NCBI GenBank assembly: GCA_033816765.1
Contig: CM066287.1
Coordinates: 2,542,001 to 2,606,000 of the forward strand
DNA from: Nothopassalora personata
Taxonomy: Eukaryota; Ascomycota; Dothideomycetes; Mycosphaerellales; Mycosphaerellaceae
Reading direction: 5' to 3'
Length of the DNA: 64,000 bases
Shown here: positions 21,526 to 33,753 of the stretch, one piece after another
How the letters are laid out: each line of letters begins with the position of its first letter
Numbering within the stretch: position 1 is the stretch's first letter
The notes under the pieces: generated by a model
The model's database searches: none
Seen by the model: only the letters and a program-made list of their open reading frames with translations
What the model was told of the DNA's origin: nothing
Program-made: the position numbers and the translations under genes

Positions 21526-23122
21526 TCAACCCTCTTCCACCTCGCGGTTGAAGCCACCCTTCCTCCTCTGTATAGCCGTGTGCTCCCGGCAGACCCTACA
21601 CTTCGCATAAGTACAAACCGCCACAGTCCTCATCACCCCATCGCCGAACACCACATTCCTCCGAAACGACTCCGTGTACTCTGTATTCTGCCGATCGAAG
21701 CCCTCACCTCTGCCTGCCATGAACCGCCACTTCCCATCGATGCGCTGGACGTCTTTGGCGTGCACGAAAGGAAGACCAGAGGTGGGACTCTTGGCAGTCG
21801 CGGGATCTGGAGCGGTGGGGGAGCAGGTGGTGCAGAAGGATGGGTTGCAGAAGATGTAGTGGTGTGGGCGGCTGTTGACGTCGTTCACGCGGTGGACTTT
21901 GCCGCCGAGGCGGTAAATGGCGGAGGTCGTGGGGATCTGAGTGAGGCCGTCGCGAGGAGAGGCGGTCCAGAAGGCGTCGGTGCTGGCCCATTCTACGAAC
22001 GGAGGGATGTTAGCTATGTTCAGAACGCGCGGACCAGTGTCTTAGTAGATGATGCTCCGTGTGGAAAGTGGTGCGCCTGTAGTTCGCCAATCTGAATTAC
22101 TTACCGACTTGAGAGGTGTGGATCATGGGCAGCGGAGGTCCGTCGAGGATGGCATGATCGTGCTCAGCACGTATATCCTGGTCCTGTGGGATGTCGTCGT
22201 CCTGATGCGCAGTGGAGGTGGACAGGGTGAACTGGCCCTCGGTTTGTGGTTTGTCCTGTTCGCCTCCCGCGCCGTCATGGCTCTCTTCACTCTGCTCATC
22301 AATCTCCATAGCATCCTCAACAGCTCGCTGCTCCCGCACATCGCTAACGCGCGGCTTCGCCTTCGTCTCCTTGACAAACTTGCCACCCTTTCGCGAGCGC
22401 CCGATGGCTTGCTGCTGCAACTTCTCATTCTTCGTCTTCCTGCTCGACACTCCAACCTCTCTGCCCTTCCTGACTTTGCCGCGCTGTCGATCCGGCGGCG
22501 ACTTTGCCTTCGTCTCCCTCTCCCGAATCGCCACCCCCTTCTCACCAGCAATTCTCCTCACCTCCCTCTCCAACGCCGCCCATTCACGCTGCTCTGTCCG
22601 ATTCTGCGGACCAGCTTTGATTGCATCCCAGTGAGCGCGGTCTGGTCTCGTGCGGTCGGACCACTGCGCCCTAAGTGAAGCATGATCGCGTCCACCAGGA
22701 AATCCCGCCGCGGCGTGTTCTGCCGCGAAGATGGTGTTGAAGATGGTGGTACGTTGATCAGGCTTCCCAGGGAAGAGCTCGGTGAGAATGCGGAGGGCGA
22801 TGCGTTCGCGTTGAGTCCAGAGATGGATCCAGCCGGATGATATGGTGGCGAGCTTGTCGGAGGGGGGCTCTTTGTATGGCTTCTTTGCCGGTCCTTGTGG
22901 GATGGCGCTGGAGCGTGTACTGCGAGACCTGGGGCCTGCCATTGTGTTCGGCACGAACGATGGTCGTACAGTTGGTGTCTTGATGATTATACTTGGTGGG
23001 CGGATGGGATATGCCGAAGCTGAAGAGCTGCTCTTGGTCCTAGCTCTTTTTCTGCTTTCGGGGTGAAGTACCTGCCTGCTGCTTTCACTGTGAGTATGGA
23101 GAATGTGCTCATCCACTGCCAT
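21526..23122 (-). CDS. Conserved fungal protein of unknown function, basic
   Basis: Two exons joined over intron 21993-22104 (donor GTAAGT), giving SQVEWASTDAFWTAS. With the ATG at 23122 the product is about 463 residues; ATGs at 23281 and 22942 are alternatives. No named domain was recognised. The N-terminal ~60 residues are Arg/Ser/Pro-rich; residues ~75-180 include SSGWIHLWTQRERIALRILTE, which reads like a helical Myb/SANT-like region. Next comes a strongly basic region (ERETKAKSPPDRQRGKVRKG) that may be a nuclear signal. The C-terminal exon has Cys pairs (CNPSFCTTC, CTYAKCRVC) that could bind zinc. A nuclear role is inferred from composition only. Confidence 0.7.
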
Positions 23123-23571
23123 GATCGCGGTAGTAGGTTGCGCGCCGTCCATTGACCGGCACGATCCTGCATGCAATGTCCTAAACCCGTTGTTTGTTGC
23201 AGAACAAACTGCTTCCGCAGCAGTATGTCTCACACTACACAACATCAGCCACGCCTTGTAGCAACGAGCAAGGGCACTCACCAGTCTGCGTACAGTGGAG
23301 AAGTCCTCTTGCTAGTCGCCGAAACGAATCAAGGAAAAGGATGGAGCGAACGGCCATCTTTAGCTGTATCTGGTACTGCCGCAGCGTAGTATACAATGGT
23401 AGCTCTTCTTTAAATTCCAGCTTCCTTCTATACACAGGCGGCACGGCCAGCCGTCTTGTCCTGCCTTAACCATTCCCAACATGGAGCAGAGTCCGAGGGC
23501 TGCAGCGCTCGTGCAGGTGGGAGTGGTCCATTCTTAACCTTTGGGTTCAAGCAATATCCATATCATCACGC
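23123..23571. other. Intergenic, upstream of the orphan and downstream of Dnm1
   Basis: About 450 bases. If the orphan starts at 23281, the first ~160 bases are its coding sequence. The rest shows no feature. Confidence 0.4.
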
Positions 23572-26072
23572 TCATAGCACCTCGCCGATAATCTTGCTCG
23601 CCTCCTTGTACGTGCTTAGTAACTTCTCGCACTTCTCACGTTCCTCCCTGACACCATCGTCCTCGTACAATAACTCCTCAAAAAGACTCTCCTTATACAA
23701 TTCTGATACAAGCCGGTTCTGCACGGCGTCTTTCGAGTGGTTCACAAGCAGGTGCATGACCGCTTTGGGTACCTGATCGGCAATAGTCTCACGTACGATG
23801 TTGAAGTAGTTGCTGATGAGTCGGCGAATGAGTTCCGTTTCCAGAGACTCCCGTTCTGTGAGTGCCGGACCTGCTGGATCATCCTGCGCCAGCGGTCAGT
23901 ATACAGGAAGCCAACGTCGGGGCGTTTGTACCACTTACCAGCCCGTTCTCATCGCGCTCTACCTCCTCAGTAGTAACGCTCTCGACCACAGGTGGCGGTC
24001 GTGTATCTCCGCGCCTGAAGCTCGCGCTTATGCTAGGCTCAATGTTCTGACTGACGTGTCTGCTGCCGCCATGTCCTGGTAGCGACCCTGCCGATGATTG
24101 ACCCGGCAATGCGCCTGCACTCGTGCCATTTTCCTTGCCGAAGAAGTAGTTCAGGAAAGAGTCTCGTCCACCGTTTGGAACACCATTAGGCGCACTGGTG
24201 GCATGTCCAAGTCTGTGTCCATCCCTGCCAACTGCGGGACTCATGCTTCGGCTCTCTTTCGACTTGGTTGGTGATCGGACCGGCAGTACGCTTGGTAGCT
24301 GTTCCTCATCCTCCTCGGGCGCATGCGTCCCGTTCATAACTGCCTGCTCCCGCTCCTTGGCCTTTCTTTCTTCTCGCTTCCGTTTCTCTGCTGCCGCCGC
24401 TTGCTGCTTCTCCTTTTCGTGCTTGTCCTGCATCACGCTGCTCATGGCCGCTGCTGCTCCGAGGAAGTTAGGGTGATTTGTGTTGATGTAGGCTCTTTGG
24501 ATCGAGATCAAGCTCTCCACGTAACTTGAAGATGGTCCGAGACGTTCTCGCAGGAGATCTGACACTGTCTCAATGAGTCTACCCTGTAGTCGAGGGTAAC
24601 GCGATAGTTCGGTTGAGCCACACGTATGGCAGATCTTGATAAGTTCTTCATACACCAGCTCAACGCATCTTTGGCTGGGCACCTCCAGTAGCTTGATCTG
24701 TGGCTTGACCAGGAGATCAAAGGCGAGTTCGGGTACGAATAGAGAGGGTCGAGGACCAGTCGAGTTGCGGATTGCTGTTCGGATGTCGAGAGCAGAGAGG
24801 TTCACCGTAGGGTCGATTGTCTCCAGACTGTTGCCAAATACCGAGTTGAAGATATAGTAGATGCGTGCGCCACCGCAGAGTTCCTTCGTGCTGATCTCGG
24901 ATGAAGTACCGTCAATAGAGGAGATGAACGACGTGGCAAACCGGGTCATCAGCTGGAGGATCAGCGAGCCGCGATGTTCCCTTCCAGTGAAAGCATCAGT
25001 GCCATATGATGCGAGTTCCTGCTGTGTCTGGCCCATCAGCGTGTTGAGACGCGCCTTGATATCTGGGAGCCGCTCTCGGATGTGTACCATCAAGGTCTGG
25101 TTCAGCGTCTTTGCAAGGTACTGCGTACCGCATCTCGATGCGATGTTCCGATACGCAGGATGCATGCGGAAGAACTCGCGCTCAGCAGCAAGCGCATCGG
25201 ACATGGACTTGTTGCCCTGAATGTCTTGCTGAGATCTGTTGACCACACCAATGAAGCCAAGCTTGAGTGGATACACTCGCCCTGAAAGGATGTCCAGCGC
25301 GTTCGTGCCGTGGTCCATAAGGTCCAACTTGGTGAGAATGCCAATGGTACGCTTTCCAGTTGGATCAACCTGTCTCGCGAGCTTCAGCGACTCCGAGTTG
25401 ACCAGATCCACATTCGCAGGCGACACTGCGAGGATTATGCTGTTGGGCTTGGCAATGTACTCTGAGATGAGGTTGCGCGTCTGCTTCTCGATGTCTGTGG
25501 GCTGATCTCCAATCGGGACCTTGGTCAGACCTGGCAGATCGACCAGTGTCAGGCTGAGGACATGTGGCGAATAGATCTTCAGGTTGATGGGTTGTCTGTT
25601 GATTCCCTTGTTGTTACCCGCTATCCTGGCCGTCTCGTTCTCAATCTCGCGCTTGACCTCTTGGAAGTCGTAAAACCTTCGTCCCGGTATGTGATTGAAC
25701 TCGCCCCACTCGTCTTGCCCTGCAACGGCAGCTGGCGTATGCGGGACGTGTACCTCATCTTCGTCGGGCTTGTCACTTCGTTCGGACGGGAGGTTGATTA
25801 GCTGCAGGATGAGTGGTCTCCGGGTGACGATGCCACTGCCGCGAGGAAGGAAGTCGCGACCGACGATGTTCTCAAGGACAGAGGATTTGCCTGATGATTG
25901 TGAACCGACGACGACCTACGTTCGACACTGTTAGCCGATCAAAACAAAGCATAACAGGGTCCTGATTGCGTACGATCTGCGGCAAGTCCAAGGAATCATT
26001 GCCAATCGTGTTGAAGACGAGATCCTGGAGCTTATTGACCACATTCAACAGTTCCTCCCCGAACGCGGCCAT
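23572..26072 (-). CDS. dnm1: Dynamin-related GTPase Dnm1 (mitochondrial/peroxisomal fission)
   Basis: 795-residue dynamin-like GTPase that forms rings around mitochondria and peroxisomes and drives fission. Introns 25916-25973 and 23884-23938. The start is MAAFGEELLNVVNKLQDLVF. The first join restores DLPQIVVVGSQSSGKSS (G1 P-loop); DLPGLTK (G3) and TKLDLMDHG (G4) follow. The middle domain runs from ~310 to 500. An insert-B region (~530-690) carries a KRKREERKAKEREQ-type basic run and GRDSFLNYFFGKENG, typical of Dnm1 rather than Vps1. The GED lies at the C-terminus (LETELIRRLISNYF, VMHLLVNHSKDAVQNRLV), ending ASKIIGEVL. All GTPase motifs are intact. Confidence 0.95.
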
Positions 26073-26660
26073 GACTGTGGTGCTGGATGCGATGCGATGG
26101 GATGCTCTCCGCCGCTTCTCCCCCAGCAGATGCGCTCGCCGTTGCGGCGCTCAGGGTTTGCTGGCCGTCACAAGCAAGCAGATCCCGGGAGGACGTCTCG
26201 GTGGTCTACGCGTTCGCTGCGATCGGTGTCGCATACGTCGGAGGTGTATGTAGAGCAGGCCGACTGTGGGGTGGAAACGCTCTGAAGTCTTCTTGTGCAG
26301 TGGTGTTGATCTCCTCCCAGGAAATGGCAGCTTGGACGTGTTCGGGCGGCAGAACTATCACGTGATGCCGGATTTTCGGCAACAGGCACGACTTTCACAA
26401 GCTTGATCTTGATCAGTTGATCTTAGCTCCCTGTTCTTCACCTAATCAACGCCTACAAGTAACATGACGATCCCACTGAAAGGAACGGTAGGTACTGGCC
26501 TCACCGACCCGCAGTACACTTGAAAGGCCATCGGACATGATCGTTGGATCGAAAGCAACGAACTGTCCCAGCAGATTGGCAAATCTCGTAGTAAGATGAA
26601 CCTGCAATAAGCTGCGAACGCATCGAGTCGTCTACGGCATAGCCTCCGCGACGTCTTGCA
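26073..26660. promoter_or_regulatory. Divergent region between Dnm1 and PEBP gene
   Basis: About 590 bases upstream of dnm1 and of the PEBP gene. It must contain the missing first exon(s) of the PEBP gene; an ATG at 26464 with a nearby GTAGGT donor is one candidate, but its phase does not fit. No element was assigned. Confidence 0.35.
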
Positions 26661-26661
26661 G

Positions 26662-27317
26662 GGTCGTTGCGTCCCACAATACAGGCAGCGACAGGCAGGC
26701 TGGGTGGTAGGGTGACCAAGATACCGGTAGGCACAACAACGTCAGCCTGCAGTTCAAAGTTGTGGCGGGGCAAGTCCAATGTTTCGAGCACAACCATCAC
26801 GCCCAAGAAGCTGCAGAAAACACCACATGTCGGCTTGATCGATGCCCTTCCAGACGTGACCTTTCCATGGCACGACGATGAGAGTCTCCCTCAGCTGACC
26901 CTCGCCTTGACCGACCCCGACGCAAAGAGCCGCGACAACCCCATCTGGTCCGAAATGTGCCACTGGATCGCGACTGAAGTTCCTCTCACTGGCTCCAATG
27001 GTTCCCATGTCTCCAAGTCATTCAAGGACATTGTACCATATAAACCACCCGGACCACCACCCAAGACAGGGAAGCACAGATACGTGTTCGCAGCTCTGGC
27101 GCCTCGAAACGGTACCCACGAGACTCTCAATCTCACCGTGCCAGCAGATCGTCAGCACTGGGGTTATGGTCAAGTGAGGAGAGGTCTGAGAGATTGGGCG
27201 GAGGACAACGGGCTCGTGGTCGTTGGTATGACGATACTGTTCTGTGTTTCGATCTCGGTGTCTAGCTGACTCTCGTAAGGTGCAAACTTCATTTATGCTC
27301 AAGACAGGAAGCAGTGA
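26662..27317 (+). CDS. PEBP/Tfs1-family phosphatidylethanolamine-binding-like protein (5' end unresolved)
   Basis: Protein of the PEBP family, whose yeast member Tfs1 inhibits carboxypeptidase Y and interacts with Ras-GAP. Family marks: the TPKKLQKTPHV strand, LTLALTDPDAKSRDNP (the conserved DPDxP-type anion-pocket motif), EMCHWIATEV, and GKHRYVFAAL (GxHRYVF motif). Intron 27226-27279 joins GLVVVG to ANFIYAQDRKQ before the TGA. No in-frame ATG exists at the 5' end; the coding frame enters after a probable acceptor at 26661, so one or more upstream exons are missing from this model. The core fold is otherwise complete, and the gene looks functional. Confidence 0.75.
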
Positions 27318-27723
27318 TCGGCCTTCTGCCTCTGCGTGATCGGGATCAGGAGGTATCTGTTGAGAAGCAGTACACACCTCAGAGATCGAAACGCTTCACC
27401 ACTGGACTTTATCCATACGAGCTGTCGGGGGGCCTTGATGGTAGTATATTGGCAGAGGCTTGGCAAGAAAATCTGCCATGAATAGTGATCATGACATGTC
27501 TACATACGCACGGCCCTCAGGTCCGACCATGTAAGACGGAGCAGCGCGGGCTGCTTCGACTGAGCTCCCGGGGTCGACAGTACCTATAGCACTGCTCAAA
27601 TATCAAATTTTCGCCTTCAAGTAGAGGCCTGCTGGCAACGTCCCCTGGTCTGCGGCCCTCAATGCTCCAGAGATGGCTCATTGCAGCCAAAATCATAGCC
27701 TCTTGTACTGTATTCGACATCAA
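27318..27723. other. Intergenic, convergent 3' ends
   Basis: About 400 bases between the stop codons of the PEBP gene and the large orphan. No gene was recognised. Confidence 0.5.
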
Positions 27724-30700
27724 TTACCACCAAATTGTGTCCGCCGACACTGCTGGACGCTCTTCGTGATCACTCTCTACCACACGCACCCACGGCCCCT
27801 GGTTCTCAGCGCCGATGTGATCGACACTGCAGAGCACCTCATTCACCCGCGACTGTAGCTCCTCTGCCGAACCCAGATCACTGGTCTCCCAGCTTGCTTC
27901 CCACCACAGACGCTGCTGCTCAATCATAAGCTCTTCCGACAGCGCGATGGCTCGAACGTTATGATGCGTCAGATCGACCGGCTGCATGAGAAGGTCTTGT
28001 ACCTGAACGACCCTCGACGTGATCTTGTCACTTATCTGGCTGATGACTCGCTTCGCGAGGACCCGCTCAAGAGTGAAGATGCCGCTCGCCACGGCTGCCT
28101 TGAAGGATGGCGCCTCGCCATCGCTGTCCATGGACGCGACAAACTCCTTGACTGCTTTGCAAGCTGGCGTGTCGACTACGCCACCTGGTTGGAGCAGTGC
28201 ATATCGTGCATCCCAGACTCGAGTCGGGAAGTGAGCGCACGCCTCTATTACCACCTGGTCCTGAGACTTGATGGCGTAGCTCTTCTTGTCACCAGCGGGA
28301 ATGCTGATGGTCAAGAAGGCGCCGGTATCGTCGCGGATTATGACCTCGTACAACACCTCAGTGATGACGTCTCCGTCGCCTTTGCCCATGAAGCCGATCA
28401 ACGCCTTTGCGTCAGCGCTAGATGTGGTCACGCGGCTGAACAAGTCTCGCTTGAAGTCAGCAGATGTGGCATTGAGCTTGTGCTGTAGTACCTCAGGCTC
28501 GGTCGTTTGCTTGGAGAGTGACTTGTCCAAACCACGCAGCAAGATAATTCCGACCTGGCATGCCAGTTTGACTGAAATCGCTGGCTGAGCTGCACCTCCA
28601 TCTACCTCTGTCTCTCCATCGCGGGATAAACTGGCCATGTTTCGTAGGTCGAGTAGAGCCTGTCCGAAAGCGTGGACGTCGCTTGTGACACTACACGCCG
28701 GCTGCGGAGCGGGTATTCGAGGTGGGTCGCTGGTGGCCTTTGACTGCTGCTCAGTCTCTCGAGTGCGAGGCTTTCGCTTTGCGACCTGAGGCTCGATCGC
28801 TGGCTTCGGCTTTGGTGGTGGCGGAGGGGAGGGCAATGGGAGCTCGACCTTCTTCGTTCTGCCGCCAATGTTCAATGCGTTCTTCGCCTTATTCTTCTTC
28901 TTCGCCTTCTGCCTCATGGTGTTGCGCTTCGTAGTATAATTTGCTAGCAGACTCTGTACACGCTCGACTATCACATCGTCCCGACCATCATTCCCAGTAT
29001 TTGTCCCTCGGTGGGTCGGATGGGAGCTTGCAGCTGGAGTGGGGATTAGGGGATGCATCTTAGTAGGCATATTCACACGAGGCTGGCTGGGAAAGTCTTC
29101 GAGCACATTTCCCGCCACACCGATAAGCTGACCGTTGGAAGTATTCGCATCGTTATCACTGGCTGCTTGCTCGGGTCTGGTACGAGCGGTCTTATGGGCG
29201 TGTAAGTCAGGTGGTGCATCCGGCAGGCGATCGGAGGAGTGTGAACTAACGTCCACGAGTCCGCGCATTCGAACGCGTGGCTGGACAATGGTGTTGATCC
29301 AATTGGCATCAGCCTTGGCTACGACGGGTCAGCTATGAGCACAGGTAGGCTTACCGATGGACGTGACATCCTCAAAAAAGGACCTACCTAGTGGATTGAC
29401 CAGAGTCTCAGTGCTAGAGCCTCGCGTCCGTGTCCGGGAGCCCTCCTGACCCGACACGCTGCTGTCAGTTGGTGCAGGCGAGAACCAACTTGAGAGTTCT
29501 CTCTGACGCAGCGCGACTGCCTTTGAATTGGATTTTGTGGCCTTCGCCTCATAGTTCTCACTTTCCCATCGCGCTGCAGCTGCAGCTGGCGCGTGTAGAC
29601 CTTGATCGTCAACACCTGCAAACTCTTTTCCGTACGAGGGGAAGCACGAGTCGCCCTTTGTGCTGGGTCTCCTCCCTGGTATCGCTGTGTCCTGCAAAGT
29701 CTGTGTCACAGCACGTTGCCGTGGTACGGGCTGAGACTGAGATGACTGCTCTGTTGGTGGCTGATTACCCGGGACTGGGCTCTGACGACGCGATGGCAAG
29801 TCGGGTTCAAGAGGCGGGAAGTTTTCGTGTCTCTGTGTGGTTGATATTTGAGGCTGCGATACATTGGGACGTACAGGAGGTGTTACTGCTGGCCGAGACT
29901 GGGTGCGAGCATTCACGGAGCCTTTCAACAAATCCCAGTCACCTACCACGGATTGTCTCTTGGACATCGCCGCTTGTTTGCTGCTCTCAGGGCCGAGTAG
30001 ATCAGCGAAGGCAGGCTCGGCAGTACTCTCTGCTTCGTCAGTGTCAGAGTCGTCTTCTGAACCATCGATGCTGCCTCCTTGCCTGTTCAACAGGTCGTTG
30101 AAGGCATCAGCTGAAGGACGCTCGTCCTCAGAGGTCTCAGATCTTGACTCCTCATGCAAGATCGGAGCTCCCTTCGGTACCCGCACTCGCCCGATGGCAT
30201 AAGCGTTCGTCGCTGCTATCAAGCTTCTTGCATCTTTCGGCATCTCTGCCTTCTCCGTCGGGTCTTCCTGTCTCGTCTCACCAATGCCACGGACCCACTT
30301 CTCAACGGTAGGTGCTTCACCAACGTGGACCCAAGACCGGACGGACAATGCTCTGTCCGAAGCGGAGTCAAGTGTTCGTGTGTCGTGAAGTGTTTCGAAT
30401 CGTGGTAAATCCAGCTCGCCCATGACCATCGTGGTACGAGCAGTGCCGATTCTTCCGTCGAAGACATGGCGGCCTTGCTCCTCGATCCATCTGACTGAGC
30501 GGCAGGTCAGGCCATTGTTGACGATCCTCTGAGCTCTTTCATTAGACGGAGCCAAGGTTCGCTCGAGTAGATTGCCTGTGAGCTCATCCAACCTGAAGAA
30601 TCCCAAGACTTTGCCTTCTGCAGCTCCCACGATGACCAGGTGGGATACAGAGGGCTTGCCATTGACGCGTGGAGTCGCAGTCGTCAAGTCGTCTCCATCC

Positions 30701-31151
30701 TCGAAGTATCCCTGTGGAGTCTCAACTTGAAAGCTGTCGAGCGCCTCGAAACTGCTTTCTGGGAAGCGCAGTATGTTCGGTTCTCGCTGTGCGAACTTGT
30801 CAGTCTGTATTCGATGCAGGTCGTGAGTCTTGCTCCACTGCTTAAGCATACCTCCTCGTTCTCCGCGTCATCGAGCTCCTTTTCGATGTACTTGCTGACA
30901 ATAGTGGTAAGCGCATCATCGGCCACTGATCCTAGAGAAGTCGGGCATTCCAGGAGGAACGTCTGCAAAACATCAGCCACAGGCCCAAGTTCGGTGAAGA
31001 CAGTCGTCGTACGTACTTCTTGCGCGCCGTCATAGCAGCATCGGACTGTCACATCCTGGACAACTGCGTTGAATGTGCCGATGACTGCAGAGCGCGCTTG
31101 TGCATTGAAGGTGTACAGAGATGTATGGTAGTACCGCGCCACGTCCGACAT
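27724..31151 (-). CDS. Large orphan protein (1114 aa), disordered middle
   Basis: Three exons with introns 30805-30851 (47 bp) and 29319-29354 (only 36 bp); both keep frame and the joined length is exact. No known domain was recognised. The N-terminal ~330 residues look folded (SDVARYYHTSLYTFNAQ, VSHLVIVGAAEGKVLGFFRLDEL). An acidic region follows that holds two similar short motifs, DAFNDLLNRQG and PAFADLLGPES, separated by SEDDSDTDEAES. The middle is Ser/Pro/Gln-rich and disordered. A Lys-rich run with KKKNKAKNA and a proline tract (PSPPPPPKPKP) lie near residue 720. The C-terminal ~330 residues again look globular (VKLACQVGIILLRGLDKSL, RVWDARYALLQPGG). Possibly a capnodialean-specific protein; function unknown. 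Confidence 0.75.
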
Positions 31152-31747
31152 TGTTGCGTCATGTCAACAAAGATGGTGTTGAAGTGGTAAGTAAGGCGGA
31201 AGAGAAACTCAGCTTCACTCCAGCTTCACGAGTGGCTCCTGCTTGCTTTGGAGCTCGGACATTCGACAACGGTGCAAACGCTAGGAGGAAGGGCGCGAGT
31301 GCGGGTCGTCACATGGCCTTGGCATCACTTCTCGCCTGCGAGCCACCTGGGATGACAAGAAAGAGCTTTGTCCAGAGTGTCCGAAGGGCGGCTCAATCTC
31401 CACCTCACAATCATCCAACCGTTCGTCCTCTCGACATTTCGACTTCTCTGTATTGGATGCGTAGATCTTCTTTCGAGACACAAGTCCGCTTTCATTTGCC
31501 TTTACTGCACAGGGGTATCATGGGGCCATTTTACCAGAACGTCTAACCAGTTGTCCTCAAGAGCTTCCTGCTCCAATGTGCCATCCAGGCCAGATCTGTC
31601 GACCATACCAGAACTCCAGTCACAGACCCAACGCCCAGAATGCCAATGCAGCATCTCTCGTCGTAAAACGCCGCATTAGTGGTCCATCCCAAAGCGCCCT
31701 CGCTAAACCACCACAAGTATGCCCATGCCAATGCTGTATGCACAACG
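31152..31747. other. Intergenic, nothing recognised
   Basis: About 600 bases upstream of the large orphan and downstream of the coiled-coil gene. No coding or repeat signal stands out. Confidence 0.5.
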
Positions 31748-32842
31748 CTAGTCGGAAGAACTCAAGTTTGTGTTCTTCTTCAAGTTCATCACCCACTTCA
31801 TCTGATTCACCACCTTGTCCATCTCCATGCTCAGCTTGCGAGTCTTCTCGTTTTCCGCATCGGTTTCATGCTTCAAGCCCTGCATGTGCGCCCTGTATTC
31901 TTGCTGCAGCGCATCCCACTGAGACACCATATCTGTCTGAACCTTCCTGCCACGCTCCATCTCCTGCCGCATCTGGTTTGATACAACGTCGAGTCTAGCG
32001 ATGGTCTGCTGGTCCCGGGCGATGGCATCTCTCAGCGCCTTCATCTCCTTGCTCATAGCGGTCATTGTTGTCTCAAAGCGCACCCTCTGTTGATTCATGC
32101 TGGTCTGAAGGATCTCCGCGTGGTTAGTAGCATGCTTCGCCTCCTCCTTCGAGCGCTGGTTCTTCAACTCGCATTGCTCCATGCCCTCGTCGAAGGTTGT
32201 CTGAAACTGCTGCAGCCGCGACACTGCATCCTGTCGATTCTTCTTCTCCTCCGCAAGCTCGTCCTTCAGCTCCTTGATCTGGCGGTCTCTGCGGGCGAGC
32301 AACGAACGATCCACACCCTTAGCATGGGACAAGTTGTCGATCTCTTCCTGCATAGCCCCCATTTGTGGCTTCACGGTCTGCAAGTTGCGCTGAACCTCTT
32401 CGACCTTGACATTCTGCTCCTTCAGCTCACGCTTGAGCTTGTCGTTCTCTGCCATCAGCTTCTCGATCACGCGACCGGACTTGCCAGTCGCGGCATGTCC
32501 GACAGCAGAGCTCCATTGACCGTTCGAGGCGGGCGTCAACGGGGATGACGGTGCGTTCTGTGAGCCGCCGTTCGGAGCTGGTGAAGAATCGACATTGGGA
32601 TGAGCACCACTAGTGCGGCGGGTGTTCTGCTGCGAAGGTGACAGATGGGTACCGTTCGCTGCCGGAGAGTTGGCGCTTGAAGGCGTACTGTACACCTGGA
32701 ATGCGGTCATGGTGGCTACTTCTGGCAGCTGGGGAGCGGTAGATGGTGCGGGTGAGCTTGATGTGGTCTGCGAGCTGGACGATCGATGTGAGTTCGGGGG
32801 AAGTGTCGAGCGCTTATCTGCACGCGAATGCACTGAGAACAT
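31748..32842 (-). CDS. Coiled-coil protein, She3-like
   Basis: 364 residues without introns in the main frame. Residues 1-115 are Ser/Pro/Asn-rich and disordered. From GRVIEKLMAENDKLKRELKEQ (~122) to about 350 there is a nearly continuous heptad pattern (VEEVQRNLQTVKPQM, RDRQIKELKDELAEEKKNRQ, MDKVVNQMKWVMNLK). The RVIEKLMAENDKLKREL segment resembles the fungal proteins annotated as SWI5-dependent HO expression protein 3, which in yeast links mRNA to myosin for transport. That identity is tentative; it could be any long coiled coil. An upstream exon is possible because the region before 32842 stays partly open. Confidence 0.65.
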   Translation of the reverse strand: MFSVHSRADKRSTLPPNSHRSSSSQTTSSSPAPSTAPQLPEVATMTAFQVYSTPSSANSPAANGTHLSPSQQNTRRTSGAHPNVDSSPAPNGGSQNAPSSPLTPASNGQWSSAVGHAATGKSGRVIEKLMAENDKLKRELKEQNVKVEEVQRNLQTVKPQMGAMQEEIDNLSHAKGVDRSLLARRDRQIKELKDELAEEKKNRQDAVSRLQQFQTTFDEGMEQCELKNQRSKEEAKHATNHAEILQTSMNQQRVRFETTMTAMSKEMKALRDAIARDQQTIARLDVVSNQMRQEMERGRKVQTDMVSQWDALQQEYRAHMQGLKHETDAENEKTRKLSMEMDKVVNQMKWVMNLKKNTNLSSSD

Positions 32843-33753
32843 GATGGTCAGTCACGATACAAGAACGAAGAGACATCAGTGTGGTTGAAAGGCCAGATCC
32901 GGTTCCAGCAGCAGTGGTGGTGATGGTCGTAGCAGTAGTGGTGACAGCAGCGGTGGTGACAGTGCTGAAGGTCGATCTTTCCGCGGTCCAGGATGCAATC
33001 CATTGGGGGGGAAGAGCAGCATGTCGTGTCGTACAACAAGCAGTTCCAGCAGTCCGGAGTCCATAAGCAGAGCAGAGACAAAGACGGCGGCGCATTCGGT
33101 CAGCCGTTCTAAGTCGAGTACAACAAGGCTGGTGAAAGAGAGGGTGAAGACATACACTTCGAAAACGAGGTTCCTAACAAGTTAGTACCACTTTGCAGCA
33201 CCGGAATCACTTTGCCAGGGTTTGTGGACGAACGCAAAGACATTGCTTATCGCATATCGGTGTGCTCGGTCGATCGGGTCTAGGTGGGTGTGGATAGCGG
33301 CGGTACTGCGCCGGTAATTCTTGTTGGTGGTGCAGGTGAGAACGAACTCGCGGAAACAAAATCACCAAGCAGGACGTTATGTGTACGGTGTACGTGAAAC
33401 GCGCAAGAGTGTCGCTTCTGCAGTCTCGTTCGCGTAGAAACATCACAAAACAGCCGCTAGCAACGGCGCGCAGTGACAGCATGAACCCTGTCTGCGCGTG
33501 AGGGTCGCGTATACACGAACCAGAACTTTGACAGCACTCCTATCTCGACGACTGCTGTGCACAACAACGGTATATTCGTTCGTCTTTGAAGTTACATAGC
33601 GATGCTGTTGTGCTCTCATGCTCATGACGCCCAGCTATGCAGCTCAAGCGCCTGTAGTAGCAATTGGACCGCCATCAACCCTGTTGCGTTCGCTTCATGC
33701 ATCCGCGCCTACCCAAACGCCTCGCTCTTTCGGAACACATGTACAACAGCAGC
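32843..33753. other. Intergenic with GTG/GGT-rich simple sequence
   Basis: About 910 bases between the coiled-coil gene start and the Pta1 stop. A purine-rich, GGT/GTG/CAG-like simple sequence lies at about 32910-32970. Frames across it are low-complexity and not convincing as coding. Confidence 0.5.
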
